Made by a program: the position numbers and the translations under genes
NCBI GenBank assembly: GCA_008330645.1
Contig: VLTN01000076.1
Location: forward strand, 84,768 to 148,767
Reading direction: 5' to 3'
Source: Cafeteria roenbergensis
Lineage: Eukaryota; Sar; Bigyra; Bicosoecida; Cafeteriaceae
Length of the DNA stretch: 64,000 nt
In this document: piece after piece, positions 42,001 to 50,600 of the stretch
How positions within the stretch are numbered: the first letter of the stretch is position 1
How the letters are laid out: each line of letters starts with the position of its first letter
Notes under the pieces: model-generated
Seen by the model: only the letters and a program-made list of their open reading frames with translations
Database searches by the model: none
Told to the model about the DNA's origin: nothing

Positions 42001-43608
42001 CTGGAGCGGTGCAGGGACATCCAGGCCTCGTCGGTGGGCGAGGAGCACCCGAGCTTCGCGAACACGCTGGCCTCCATGGCGCAGTGTCGGCGTGCCAAGG
42101 GGGAGTACGATGCGGCGCTGGGGGTGCTGGAGCGGTGCAGGGACATCCAGGCCTCGTCGGTGGGCGAGGAGCACCCGAGCTTCGCGAACACGCTGTACAC
42201 GATGGCGCAGTGTCGGATGAGCAAGGGGGAGTACGATGCGGCGCTGGGGGTGCTGGAGCGGTGCAGGGACATCCAGGCCTCGTCGGTGGGCGAGGAGCAC
42301 CCGAGCTTCGCGAACACGCTGTACACGATGGCGCAGTGTCGGATGAGCAAGGGGGAGTACGATGCGGCGCTGGATCTGTTGGAGCGGTGCAGGGACGTGT
42401 ACGCCTCGTCGCTGGGCGAGAAGCACCCGAGCTTCGCGAACACGCTGTACACGATGGCGCAGTGTCGGCGTGCCAAGGGGGAGTACGATGCGGCGCTGGC
42501 TCTGCTGGAGCGGTGCAGGGACATCCAGGCCTCGTCGGTGGGCGAGGAGCACCCGAGCTTCGCGAACACGCTGTACACGATGGCGCAGTGTCGGCATGCC
42601 AAGGGGGAGTACGATGCGGCGCTGGATCTGCTGGAGCGGTGCAGGGACATCCAGGCCTCGTCGGTGGGCGAGGAGCACCCGAGCTTCGCGGGCACGCTGT
42701 ACACGATGGCGCAGTGTCGGATGGACAAGGGGGAGTACGATGCGGCGCTGGCTCTGCTGGAGCGGTGCAGGGACATCCAGGCCTCGTCGGTGGGCGAGGA
42801 GCACCCGAGCTTCGCGAACACGCTGTACACGATGGCGCAGTGTCGGCGTGCCAAGGGGGAGTACGATGCGGCGCTGGATCTGCTGGAGCGGTGCAGGGAC
42901 ATCCAGGCCTCGTCGGTGGGCGAGGAGCACCCGAGCTTCGCGAACACGCTGTACACGATGGCGCAGTGTCGGATGAGCAAGGGGGAGTACGATGCGGCGC
43001 TGGGGGTGCTGGAGCGGTGCAGGGACGTGTACGCCTCGTCGCTGGGCGAGAAGCACCCGAGCTTCGCGAAGACGCTGGCCTCCATGGCGCAGTGTCGGCG
43101 TGCCAAGGGGGAGTACGATGCGGCGCTGGCTCTGCTGGAGCGGTGCAGGGACATCCAGGCCTCGTCGGTGGGCGAGGAGCACCCGAGCTTCGCGAACACG
43201 CTGTACACGATGGCGCAGTGTCGGCGTGCCAAGGGGGAGTACGATGCGGCGCTGGATATGCTGGAGCGGTGCAGGGACATCCAGGCCTCGTCGCTGGGCG
43301 AGGAGCACCCGAGCTTCGCGAACACGCTGGCCTCCATGGCGCAGTGTCGGCGTGCCAAGGGGGAGTACGATGCGGCGCTGGCTCTGCTGGAGCGGTGCAG
43401 GGACATCCAGGCCTCGTCGGTGGGCGAGGAGCACCCGAGCTTCGCGAGCACGCTGGCCTCCATGGCGCAGTGTCGGATGAGCAAGGGGGAGAACGATGCG
43501 GCGCTGAACCTGCTTACTAGGTGCTGTGAGATCTTCGCAAGGTCATTAGGTGAAGAGCACCCCCGTTTCCTGCTTGCACGTCGAGCGATTGAACTTTGCT
43601 TGCAGTAG
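39061..43608 (+). CDS. Large protein with possible CLU-like region and 16 C-terminal TPRs
   Basis: 1,515 residues from ATG 39061 (the frame is open from 38,965, but a strong splice acceptor ends at 39,040). The N-terminal 80 residues are Ala/Pro-rich and disordered. A central globular part (about 39,330-41,560) contains LRVGSDNGRVTLHVCAALD and LPFDVELHALPWGEVVLLDTHRLCIPD. These loosely recall the GSxDGGRTVH and GPxDIExH...LLDxxR blocks of clustered-mitochondria (CLU/TIF31) proteins, which also end in kinesin-light-chain-type TPRs. From 41,596 there are 16 tandem 42-residue TPRs of KLC type (GEYDAALxxLERCRDIQASS / VGEEHPSFANTLYTMAQCR). Repeats 2-15 are nearly identical and the first and last are diverged. 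It is flanked on both sides by retroelement copies. A binding/scaffold role is likely; anything more specific is speculation. Confidence 0.72.
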   Translation: MGSRTSSTDSGLSPAAGAVAAPQAGAVEASIYATPEPQRCADLGPGNAVQAGAAPAAAAPEHNVPPRVEQPAAAGAARPETVGDKAARLRNKPTLTAHDHLERLEELARVRQAFQRITEGAADAIARAFHDAKQRKRSGDDRPLQAITQECMGRLRGGESLQVVNAGIAGGVKVADPSRGAFFKIAEDTVGIYKGSSVMADKAAKHELAMLTHLHEADAARLLTVPLASCVDVTVRDAAGRPERVYRVQGFSRHAVSADTLRVGSDNGRVTLHVCAALDGVAEELAAALHLAPSLMSPSSGEFTRHEYRRVRGVRDPDGFPRLGPATDALLESVGAGRHAAESSGVCAQVEAEHGVVLDPLRPVHAEHSATVARDAGGVPTRLPFDVELHALPWGEVVLLDTHRLCIPDVTGGGTATAGQVAIVWAAAAGALSGAEGDCGGAAAGDLTSSSPVLRVVELPEGDLTDAALATLAARETGLLTGATAPAWSAVKLGLLAACCGVAVLQSRYGAIRVLLPRPGQYWRADHLTALFRPEAAAVLREAGAEPLSPDALMAGGGDTEGRAMGRLVAAGGVLLGAENVGLAADAVQERLVESWRQGRADDVASVRRAVKAGLHCRGLGLRHAWRVLGAMLSQAGEPGGVGLPPSVLRAAAACASLPSPGSSGAAALEGLVLEGAAGGADADADWLLACCVARGVAARGRGVPMATAALVGRAAAAGGSAVGQAWAALQRGYGRRMKVSGSGAQGERRGAALSFGDDSAGLAERMVGSQLRGLRLSEWLSGAAWRHCRADPAHSLSETCTRASSDGALEMLCLLVAVGWSENSEERNASGTRLWACAFRLLERGEFVVALELLERCRDIQGSSLGEEHPSFASTLATMAQCRMSKGEYDAALGVLERCRDIQASSVGEEHPSFANTLYTMAQCRMSKGEYDAALGVLERCRDIQASSVGEEHPSFANTLYTMAQCRMSKGEYDAALGVLERCRDIQASSVGEEHPSFANTLASMAQCRRAKGEYDAALGVLERCRDIQASSVGEEHPSFANTLYTMAQCRMSKGEYDAALGVLERCRDIQASSVGEEHPSFANTLYTMAQCRMSKGEYDAALDLLERCRDVYASSLGEKHPSFANTLYTMAQCRRAKGEYDAALALLERCRDIQASSVGEEHPSFANTLYTMAQCRHAKGEYDAALDLLERCRDIQASSVGEEHPSFAGTLYTMAQCRMDKGEYDAALALLERCRDIQASSVGEEHPSFANTLYTMAQCRRAKGEYDAALDLLERCRDIQASSVGEEHPSFANTLYTMAQCRMSKGEYDAALGVLERCRDVYASSLGEKHPSFAKTLASMAQCRRAKGEYDAALALLERCRDIQASSVGEEHPSFANTLYTMAQCRRAKGEYDAALDMLERCRDIQASSLGEEHPSFANTLASMAQCRRAKGEYDAALALLERCRDIQASSVGEEHPSFASTLASMAQCRMSKGENDAALNLLTRCCEIFARSLGEEHPRFLLARRAIELCLQ
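41596..43608 (+). repeat. 126-bp coding tandem repeat, 16 units (TPRs)
   Basis: Units of exactly 126 bp, 14 of them differing at only a few positions, mainly at helix A (ALGVL/ALDLL/ALALL/ALDML), the DIQASSVGEE/DVYASSLGEK switch and the CRMSK/CRRAK/CRHAK/CRMDK ends. The mosaic order of variants points to unequal exchange or gene conversion among units. Confidence 0.97.
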
Positions 43609-43673
43609 CTGTATTCAGCCCGTATCTGAACTGTCCGGAAACGCCTCCGATTCGCCCTGGTGCGTGTGATCGT

Positions 43674-43831
43674 ATGAACATCGTTGGGGGGGGTCGAAAA
43701 CTCGCGTCACCATACCACACACTCGATTCACAGACTCATCAAGAACCAATCCAGCAACTCCATCACCGATGAATCACAAACCCCGCCAAACCCACAATGC
43801 CAAGTCCCAGGCCCAGATCACTCCCATCACA
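43674..43831 (-). mobile_element. Retroelement copy 3, short 3' fragment
   Basis: Begins with ATGAACATCGTTGGGG and carries only the 3' UTR (158 bp), ending after CCCATCACA. Seven unmatched bases (GGATTGT) separate it from copy 4. Confidence 0.88.
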
Positions 43832-43838
43832 GGATTGT

Positions 43839-43932
43839 ATGAATGAACATCGTTGGGGGGGGTCAAGAACTCGCGTAACCATGCCACACACTCGATTCAC
43901 AGACTCACCAATCACCAATCGAGCAACTCCAT
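43839..43932 (-). mobile_element. Retroelement copy 4, shortest 3' fragment
   Basis: Starts ATGAATGAACATCG and matches the family for about 94 bp up to AACTCCAT, where the AT-rich palindromic island begins. Either the copy was truncated there on insertion or the island interrupted it. Confidence 0.85.
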
Positions 43933-44067
43933 TGTTATAGTTTAATATATTGCCCAAATATGGTGATATTTCAGCGCCGGGCAAAAATGTGTGTATAGTA
44001 CTATACACACATTTTTGCCCGGCGCTGAAATATCACCATATTCAGCAATATACTAAACTATAACAGT
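43931..44067. repeat. Long inverted repeat (palindrome) centred at 43,999/44,000
   Basis: Arms of about 67 bp meet head to head with no spacer at TAGT|ACTA. About 45 bp per arm from the centre outward (through GTGTGTATAG, GCCGGGCAAAAAT and GATATTTCAGC) are perfectly complementary. A short diverged patch (GCCCAAAT against GCTGAAT) shifts register by one base, and the outer GTTATAGTTTA blocks pair again with one mismatch. The transcript or single strand would form a very stable hairpin. Confidence 0.95.
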
Positions 44068-44621
44068 GATTATTCGCTGAATATATTGAAAACAGTGAAT
44101 ATATGTTGCCCAAATATGTTAGCAGGTATTACGGGGTAAAAACTTTGCAATGTTGTCCAAAAAGTTAGCGGGTAAATCATAACGTTTATCGTAAGTACCG
44201 ATAAGTACCTATAAGTACCTGGGAAATTCTCAGCAGGCATTGCCTGCTAAAAATTATCCAATGTTGCCCAGAAAATCATCGGGTAATTATTCCCCATGCT
44301 GTACAGTGTTTTTTGCGGGAATTGTTCGGGAAGCATGGGGTACCCCCCCAGGGGTCAGGGGAGATTTCGGGTATTTGCGCTCTGTGGGAGCATTTCGGGA
44401 ATAAGGGATGGTGCCCCCCAACCCATTTTTCTTTATAGTAAAACTGGATTGCCGGGCAGGGGCTCTTATCGTTTTGCACATGTTCTTTTAACTATGGGGG
44501 ATTACGGGGGTATCTGGGGGTCATATCTGGGAAAGTGTGTGTATAGCGATAAGGGATGGTGCCCCCCTATCCATTTTTCTCTATAGTAAAACTGGATTGC
44601 CGGGCACTGTATGTAAAGTAA
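43933..44621. other. AT-rich island with palindrome and internal repeats
   Basis: About 690 bp of strikingly lower GC than all neighbouring DNA, sandwiched between retroelement copies 4 and 5. The left 135 bp is a near-perfect palindrome. The rest holds degenerate TTGCCCA-containing repeats (43,950; 44,106; 44,153 variant; 44,264), three TAAGTACC units (about 44,192-44,220), an 8-bp hairpin AGCAGGCA/TGCCTGCT (44,232-44,248) and a 58-bp direct repeat. No protein-coding frame is convincing. Composition and structure suggest a foreign mobile-element end or a small non-autonomous foldback element. Confidence 0.7.
44401..44606. repeat. 58-bp direct repeat pair in the AT-rich island
   Basis: Copies at 44,401-44,458 and 44,549-44,606 both run ATAAGGGATGGTGCCCCCC ... 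GTAAAACTGGATTGCCGGGCA with three to four differences. Each ends in GCCGGGCA, which also occurs inside both arms of the palindrome. Confidence 0.93.
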
Positions 44622-45184
44622 ATGGATGAACATCGTTGGGGGGGGTCGACAACTCGCGTAACCATGCCACACACTCGATTCACAGACTCACCAATCACCA
44701 ATCCAGCAACTCCATCACCGATGAATCACAAACCGCGCCAAACCCGCAATCCCAAGTCTCAAGTCCCAGATCCCTGCCATCACACTGCCACGAGTCGCCA
44801 CTCAGCCGCCCCTGCTCACCGCATACGCTCCACCTGCTGTCGCAGGTACTGCGTCTGCCCGATCAGCTGGGTCGCCAGTCCCTTGGCGATGACCTCGTTC
44901 AGCCTCGACAGCCAGCGGAAGGCCCAGCGCGCACGCTCCCTCGGCCGGTCGCCGAAGGCCGTGTCCGCCACCTTCTTGAGGAAGGCGAAGGCCGCCGGTC
45001 CCATGCGTCCCGTGGTCGTGACGACGAAGGGCACAATGGAGCTCAAGTTGTCCTTTGTAGCTGAGCTCTTCTTGTACTCCCTCATCTTGTCATTCTCACG
45101 GCGCTCGAGAAAGGCGTCCATGCTCTGCAGGCCCTGCGTCACGTAGGACTTGCTCACCGCCGAGGTGATATGCACATCGACGAG
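44622..45184 (-). mobile_element. Retroelement copy 5, 5'-truncated (0.56 kb)
   Basis: Starts ATGGATGAACATCGTTGGGG after the AT-rich island and includes the C-terminal 113 or so codons (stop 44,816-44,818). It ends at CGACGAG (45,184), immediately followed by the 3' terminus of copy 6. Confidence 0.88.
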
Positions 45185-46467
45185 TGAACATCGTTGGGGG
45201 GGGTCGACAACTCGCGTAACCATGCCACACACTCGATTCACAGACTCACCAATCACCAATCCAGCAACTCCATCACCGATGAATCACAAACCCCGCCAAA
45301 CCCGCAATCCCAAGTCTCAAGTCCCAGATCCCTGCCATCACACTGCCTCGAGTCGCCACTCAGCCGCCCCTGCTCACCGCATACGCTCCACCTGCTGACG
45401 CAGGTACTGCGTCTGCCCGATCAGCTGGGTCGCCAGTCCCTTGGCGATGACCTCGTTCAGCCTCGACAGCCAGCGGAAGGCCCAGCGCGCACGCTCCCTC
45501 GGCCGGTCGCCGAAGGCCGTGTCCGCCACCTTCTTGAGGAAGGTGAAGGCCGCCGGTCCCATGCGTCCCGTGGTCGTGACGACGAAGGGCACAATGGAGC
45601 TCAAGTTGTCCTTTGTAGCTGAGCTCTTCTTGTACTCCCTCATCTTGTCATTCTCACGGCGCTCGAGAAAGGCGTCCATGCTCTGCAGGCCCTGCGTCAC
45701 GTAGGACTTGCTCACCGCCGAGGTGATCTGCACGTCGACGAGACGGGTGGTCTCGAAGTCGACGTGCACCCGCAGGTCTGGTCGCTTGCGCGCGGCCTCG
45801 CTGGACCCCGGCTGGGACCCGAAGCGCGCCTGCCCGTCCTGCCAGCTGGAGGGCTCCACCACCGACTGTAGTCCCGCCGAGCGCACCGCCGCGTGCAGGA
45901 CGTCACGGACGTCGTTGTGCGCCCGGATGGTGGAGCCCTTGCCGCAGCGGCAGCGCGCCAGGTGGTGCGCCACGCCCGAGACCCCGCCGATGTGGACGGT
46001 GCCTCTCGCGGTGGTGTCCCGCTGCACGCACGCGCAGTTGATCGACACGCCGTCCGGCACCACGTGGTCGGCCTCGGAGGTTCCGATGCGGGTAGCGGGT
46101 GACCACCGCGAACTCCTCGTCCGTGAGCCCGCGGGGTCCCATCATCGTGTTGCGGAGCCAGTAGTGCGTTCCCGGCACGCACGCCTCTCGGAACGCGACC
46201 AGATCGCTCATGACGCGCAGCATGGCCGGGTCGTCGATGTTGGCGATGCGCTTCTCCGGCGTGTTGCCCTTGGCCATCGCCTCGGCCCTGCAGCGCGCTG
46301 TGCAGGCCCTGCGCGCCTTGGCCAGACGGCGCAGGAAGACGCACTCGTGCTTGATGCGCAGCATGTCGTCGTGGTGCAGCACCATCTTGCGCTGCCAGGG
46401 CGCCTGGACTTGCCCGTTCGCGAGCTTCACCACCCCGTCGCCGTACAGGCACCTGCGGAGCTTGGCC
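45185..46467 (-). mobile_element. Retroelement copy 6, 5'-truncated (1.28 kb)
   Basis: Opens the first unit of the 8.85-kb tandem duplication. The coding frame on the minus strand (stop 45,374-45,376) runs to about 46,065. There an extra G (near 46,090) and, further up, a 3-bp insertion (near 46,265) change it relative to other copies, so this copy is broken. The upstream part (about 46,405-46,440) is diverged from copies 1 and 13, suggesting a subfamily. Similarity stops at CTTGGCC (46,467). Confidence 0.85.
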
Positions 46468-47664
46468 CGCAGCCACCCCGGCAGCTGATGTTTGGCGGCA
46501 GGGGCGCGGGCGATCGTGCTCCGCGAGGTCTCGCGTTGCCTGCCGATCCCGGGACGTGGTTGTCCTCGTCTCTTCTGCCCGGCTCATCGACGCCTCCGGA
46601 AGAACTGGATGCTTGCCCGTCCGCGAATTGAATCGCCCTGCCGGGCAGGCCCGAATGCGCGACAATCGCCAAGGCCGAAGCACGAGACGACTCTCCCCAA
46701 TCGCGACGCCACGCTGAGCGCAATTCCTACTCCGTGCCCCGGGCAACCTCGTGCCCCCACGGCCTCTGTGCGCAAGGCCTAGTCCCTTCCGTTCTCTGTC
46801 CATTGCAGGACGCGTGGGTCCTGGCAGCACGCCGAGTCGTCGACTCCAGCCAACTGAAGCCATGAGCCTCCACCAGCCGATCCTATTCGCTTATGCCTTC
46901 GGCCAGGCATCGCTTGCCCACCTTCCTCGGAAACAGCTGTGGCTGGGCTGAGCCCCGAAGCAACGCGAAGGAGACGCAGCATCTGCCACTCGCTACCTCC
47001 TCGTGTGCTCCGCGGGGCGGTGGGCGAGCACCGCAAGCCGAGTGCTGGGCATAGACTGCACAGGTTCACGACAATGCGCTGATTGCCCACCCGAAATTCC
47101 TGGCCGCGTCTCCCATGCTCTGGGGCGGGGCTTGCGGCGGCGGCGCCTCCGGCGGGGTTGCCTCCCCATCCAGCGCGATTTCAGGGTCCTGGCCCCCAAC
47201 ATTTGCTTTGATGCAACAAAAGTCTCGCAGGGGAGGGAGTGGGCGCTGGGTGTGGGGCTGGAGCGGTCCTGGGGCGGTTGGAGAGCCTGCGCGACAGCGG
47301 CGACAAGCAGTGCCTGTGCTTCGCAACGCCCGCCAAACGCGCAAGCCACACTCAAGCACGACCACACCATGCGCCATGCGCGAAAACAAGTATTGCCGGA
47401 TCTGCGGGTCGACTGGGCGATGACCGGGCTGCAGGCGCGGCCCTGTTCGGCCGGCTGTGCGTTGTTGGTTTGCTCGCGGTTTCTGCTGGAATTCGCTGGC
47501 TCTGCTCTCGACTGATTCCGGCAGAGTTACAGGCCAGCACAAAAACGTGACGACGGCGAACTAGCCGAGCGCACTCGGCCTTGCTGCGCGGACCTCCCGG
47601 AGGCCGCCCGCGACGCTGAGAGGCCCACAGAGGGCAACCTTCTTCGCTTTGTGCCGAGCTTGCC
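46468..47664. other. Spacer upstream of NTPase-nuclease gene copy A
   Basis: About 1.2 kb, repeated at 55,319-56,514. Short frames on both strands lack homology. It probably carries the promoter and 5' UTR of the downstream gene. No retroelement similarity. Confidence 0.5.
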
Positions 47665-50600
47665 ATGCTGGCGCGGGGCTTACGGGGCGCAGGGCGGGCG
47701 TCGCGGGCTGTGCTGCCTCCAAGCGCCCGGACGGCCGCTGCGGTTCGGCAGCATTGCCTCAAGCCAGTCGCCGTCCTGAGCGGCGCAGGCGAGCCCCTGT
47801 GCCGCACCCTTTGGAGCGCAGGTTTCTTGGTGCTTCAGGACAGCACGGGCGGCGCGCGGCCCGTCCTGGTGCGCCCTCTGAGCTCCGCGGCGTCGGAGAC
47901 TGACTCCCACCCGTTTTCGACTGACGCCGAGCGGTGGGCTGACAACCACCTGCCCAGAGAATCTGCAAGGCGCGACGCCGTTGGTCTGGCTCTGGGAGCA
48001 CTCTCGCTGTCCTCCGTCTCGCCGACGGACGCTCGAGCGCGGGTGGAGCTCGGGCAAGACTTTTTTTTGTTCATTCTGGAAATGGCTGCCGTCAAGGGGC
48101 TCCGCTCTGCCGACAACGAGGACATCGTCGAGCTACTTGGAAGGCTCGGCACCGCCAGCATGGAGCTCGCCCACTGCACCGACATTGACGCCGTGCTTCA
48201 GCATGCCGGGGTGACTCTGGCAATGCCCGGCGGCGAGGCGCAGCTGGCCAAGTGGCACCGACTGGGCCACCTGCAGTCCGTGGCCGGAGGCTTCGCAGAG
48301 GTCATGGCCAAGCCGTCCACCATCGCCACAGTGCAGAAGCATGCAGACTTCTTGCTGGCAAGGGCTGAGGAGCAGGCCGCGAAGGAAAAGCGCGAGGCCG
48401 AGGAGCAGGCCGCGAAGGAAAAGCGCGAGGCCGAGGAGCAGGCCGAGAAGGAAAAGCGCGAGGCCGCAGAGCAGGCCGCGAAGGCCAAGCGCGAGGCCGC
48501 GGAGCAGGAACTCCGGCTTGTTCCAGCTCGTAGGCTGTTTCTGGAGTTGGACCGCCACTTAATGGTCATCGACGGACGGCAAGGCCAAGCTCTCTTGGAT
48601 GTGCTCATCCTAAGAGTTCAGGCAGCGCTGGTCAGCAGGCTGCCTGCCGACAGCCCGATGATGGCTGTCCTGCCATCGAACGTCGTTCACCTCAGCCGGC
48701 GGCTCAAGCAGCGGTCAGTCGATAACGCCTGCAAGCTAGCAGAGGATGCCGAAGCTGCAGTCCCTCCCGAGGACCTGTCCCAAGCTGCCCTCACGGCCGT
48801 GGCGGAGCGCCTGGTAGTCAAGTTCAAATCGTGGAATGACCCCAGTTGGCTGGCATGTCAACCCGCGCTTTTTGATATCCTTCACTGCACGGCAACGACA
48901 TGTCCGCCGGTGTTCTTGACTGCACAGGACAGGCATGCCGATGCCGCGAAGAGCCACCTGCCTGACGTTTACTTCAGGAGGCGCACAGAGCCTAGGGGCT
49001 CTTGGATCAGCGAAGCATTCAGTTGCGCGAGGCCGAGTCCACCAGGCAACTCTTTCCTTTTCACGGGACCCCGTGGCGCTGGCAAGACGCAGACGCTGCT
49101 CTCGATGGGTTTCGCCAACGCATTCTTGGGAGCCGCTCACGGCGAACAGCGAAGCACTGTGATTGTGTTGCGGCCCACAGACACCCTGGAGCAGACGGAC
49201 GACAGCCTTGGTGGCAAGGTGTCGCAGCTCGCAAGCCGCATCGTTGAAGCTGCGGCCCGAGATCCGAGCAACGTGGTGTGGAGAGCCATGCTTCGGCTGG
49301 GGTACCTCGACGCTCACCTGGGTGGTATGTCTGGGCTTGAGGTCGCCGCGGAGCGCATGGAGGCGATGACAACGATCCCTTGGACTGCAATTGGCGAGGA
49401 CGACAGAACCATGTTCGGAGACATGCTCGACGGCCACAAGCGATCTCCCAAGATCAGCATGACCCTGTGCTTCGACGAGAGCCAGAACTACTACGTTGAC
49501 CGCCGCGTCCACCACAAGTTTACCCGCTTTGTGGAGGACCACTACGAATCGAACATCCCGATGCGGATCGTGATCACTGGCAGCTCGGCCCTTCTTCCCC
49601 GCCTCATTCGCGGATCGGCGCATGATGAACTGTTGACGCAGCGCCTCAACGCGCACAGTGTCGCCGTCCGCGAGAGCGGCGTGAGTGCGCCAGAATTTGC
49701 GGTCGCAGCGGCACCCGGATCCTCGTTCAGCTCGTTCGGGCACGCATTCAACATGAGTAAGATGAGAACCGTCACTACGATCCCCTATCTCGAGGAATCC
49801 GAGGGTCTGGCCTTCCTACGGACGTCCCAGCGGCAGCACTCCGCGGAGTTGACGCGCTTCATGGAAACCTTGCCCGAGTCGGACGTTGAGGCCAAGGCGA
49901 TGATCGCGCCCTTGGTGGCGGCATCCAACGGCAACCCACGAGCTTTCCTTCAGATGAAGTGGAGCGCGGTAGTCGAAGGTGGTCTTGAGAAAGCGGCCGA
50001 AGCTGCCATCAATGATCAGTACCGACGTTTCCGGGAGCTCGTTGCCGCTGCCAAGCCCGTCCCCGAACGCCTGGTTCTCCTAAAGGCAGTTGGGCTGGCC
50101 TTTCTCGGGAAGCTCAAGCCGGAGGTATCCGGCTCAAGCACCGGGCGCACGAAAGCAGGCGGAATGCCAGTGCAACAGTCGAGCTCGATCGTCGATTCGT
50201 CGTCCGGCTTCGTAACACCGCTCTCGCTATTGAGTGCTGCGCTGTCAGCGTCGCAGCGGCTCTTTGGCAAGGACGCTGCGCACACCAAGGAGCTGGAGAG
50301 CTTCATGTCACACTCCAGCAGCAGCGGCAGCACGGCATTGGCAGGTGATGACTTCGAAGCTGCGGCAGACTTTTGGCTTGAAGTCGGCTTCTTTCGGGGC
50401 CGGACTAGCGCACGTTCGCTCGTTCTGCCCGGCGAAGTGTGGACCTCCTTTGCCGTGCAGCTCGTTCTTGCCGGATCTGCTCTCACCTCGGTTGAGTTGA
50501 TGGCCCTGATCAGCCCTTCAAGGCAGGGTCTGAGCGACCACTTCGAGCGCTTGCTCGCGGCCGAGCTGCTCCACAGTGGTTTCCAGGCGTTCGTGTCGGC

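Noticed and set aside
40905-43484. Long frames in two other registers and on the minus strand through the TPR repeats
   Set aside because: A 126-bp unit divisible by three keeps every frame open once one unit is open. Only the +39,061 frame gives the TPR signature.
41596-43608. CRISPR-like array
   Set aside because: The repeats are contiguous 126-bp coding units with no spacers, in a eukaryotic genome.
43933-44621. Intact virophage or polinton-like element
   Set aside because: Only about 690 bp and no capsid, integrase, polymerase or other gene; at most a terminal fragment or a related non-autonomous element.
46993-47550. Protein-coding frames upstream of the NTPase-nuclease gene
   Set aside because: They overlap on both strands, lack recognisable motifs and are not needed to explain the downstream gene. 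Their preservation in unit B reflects the recent duplication.
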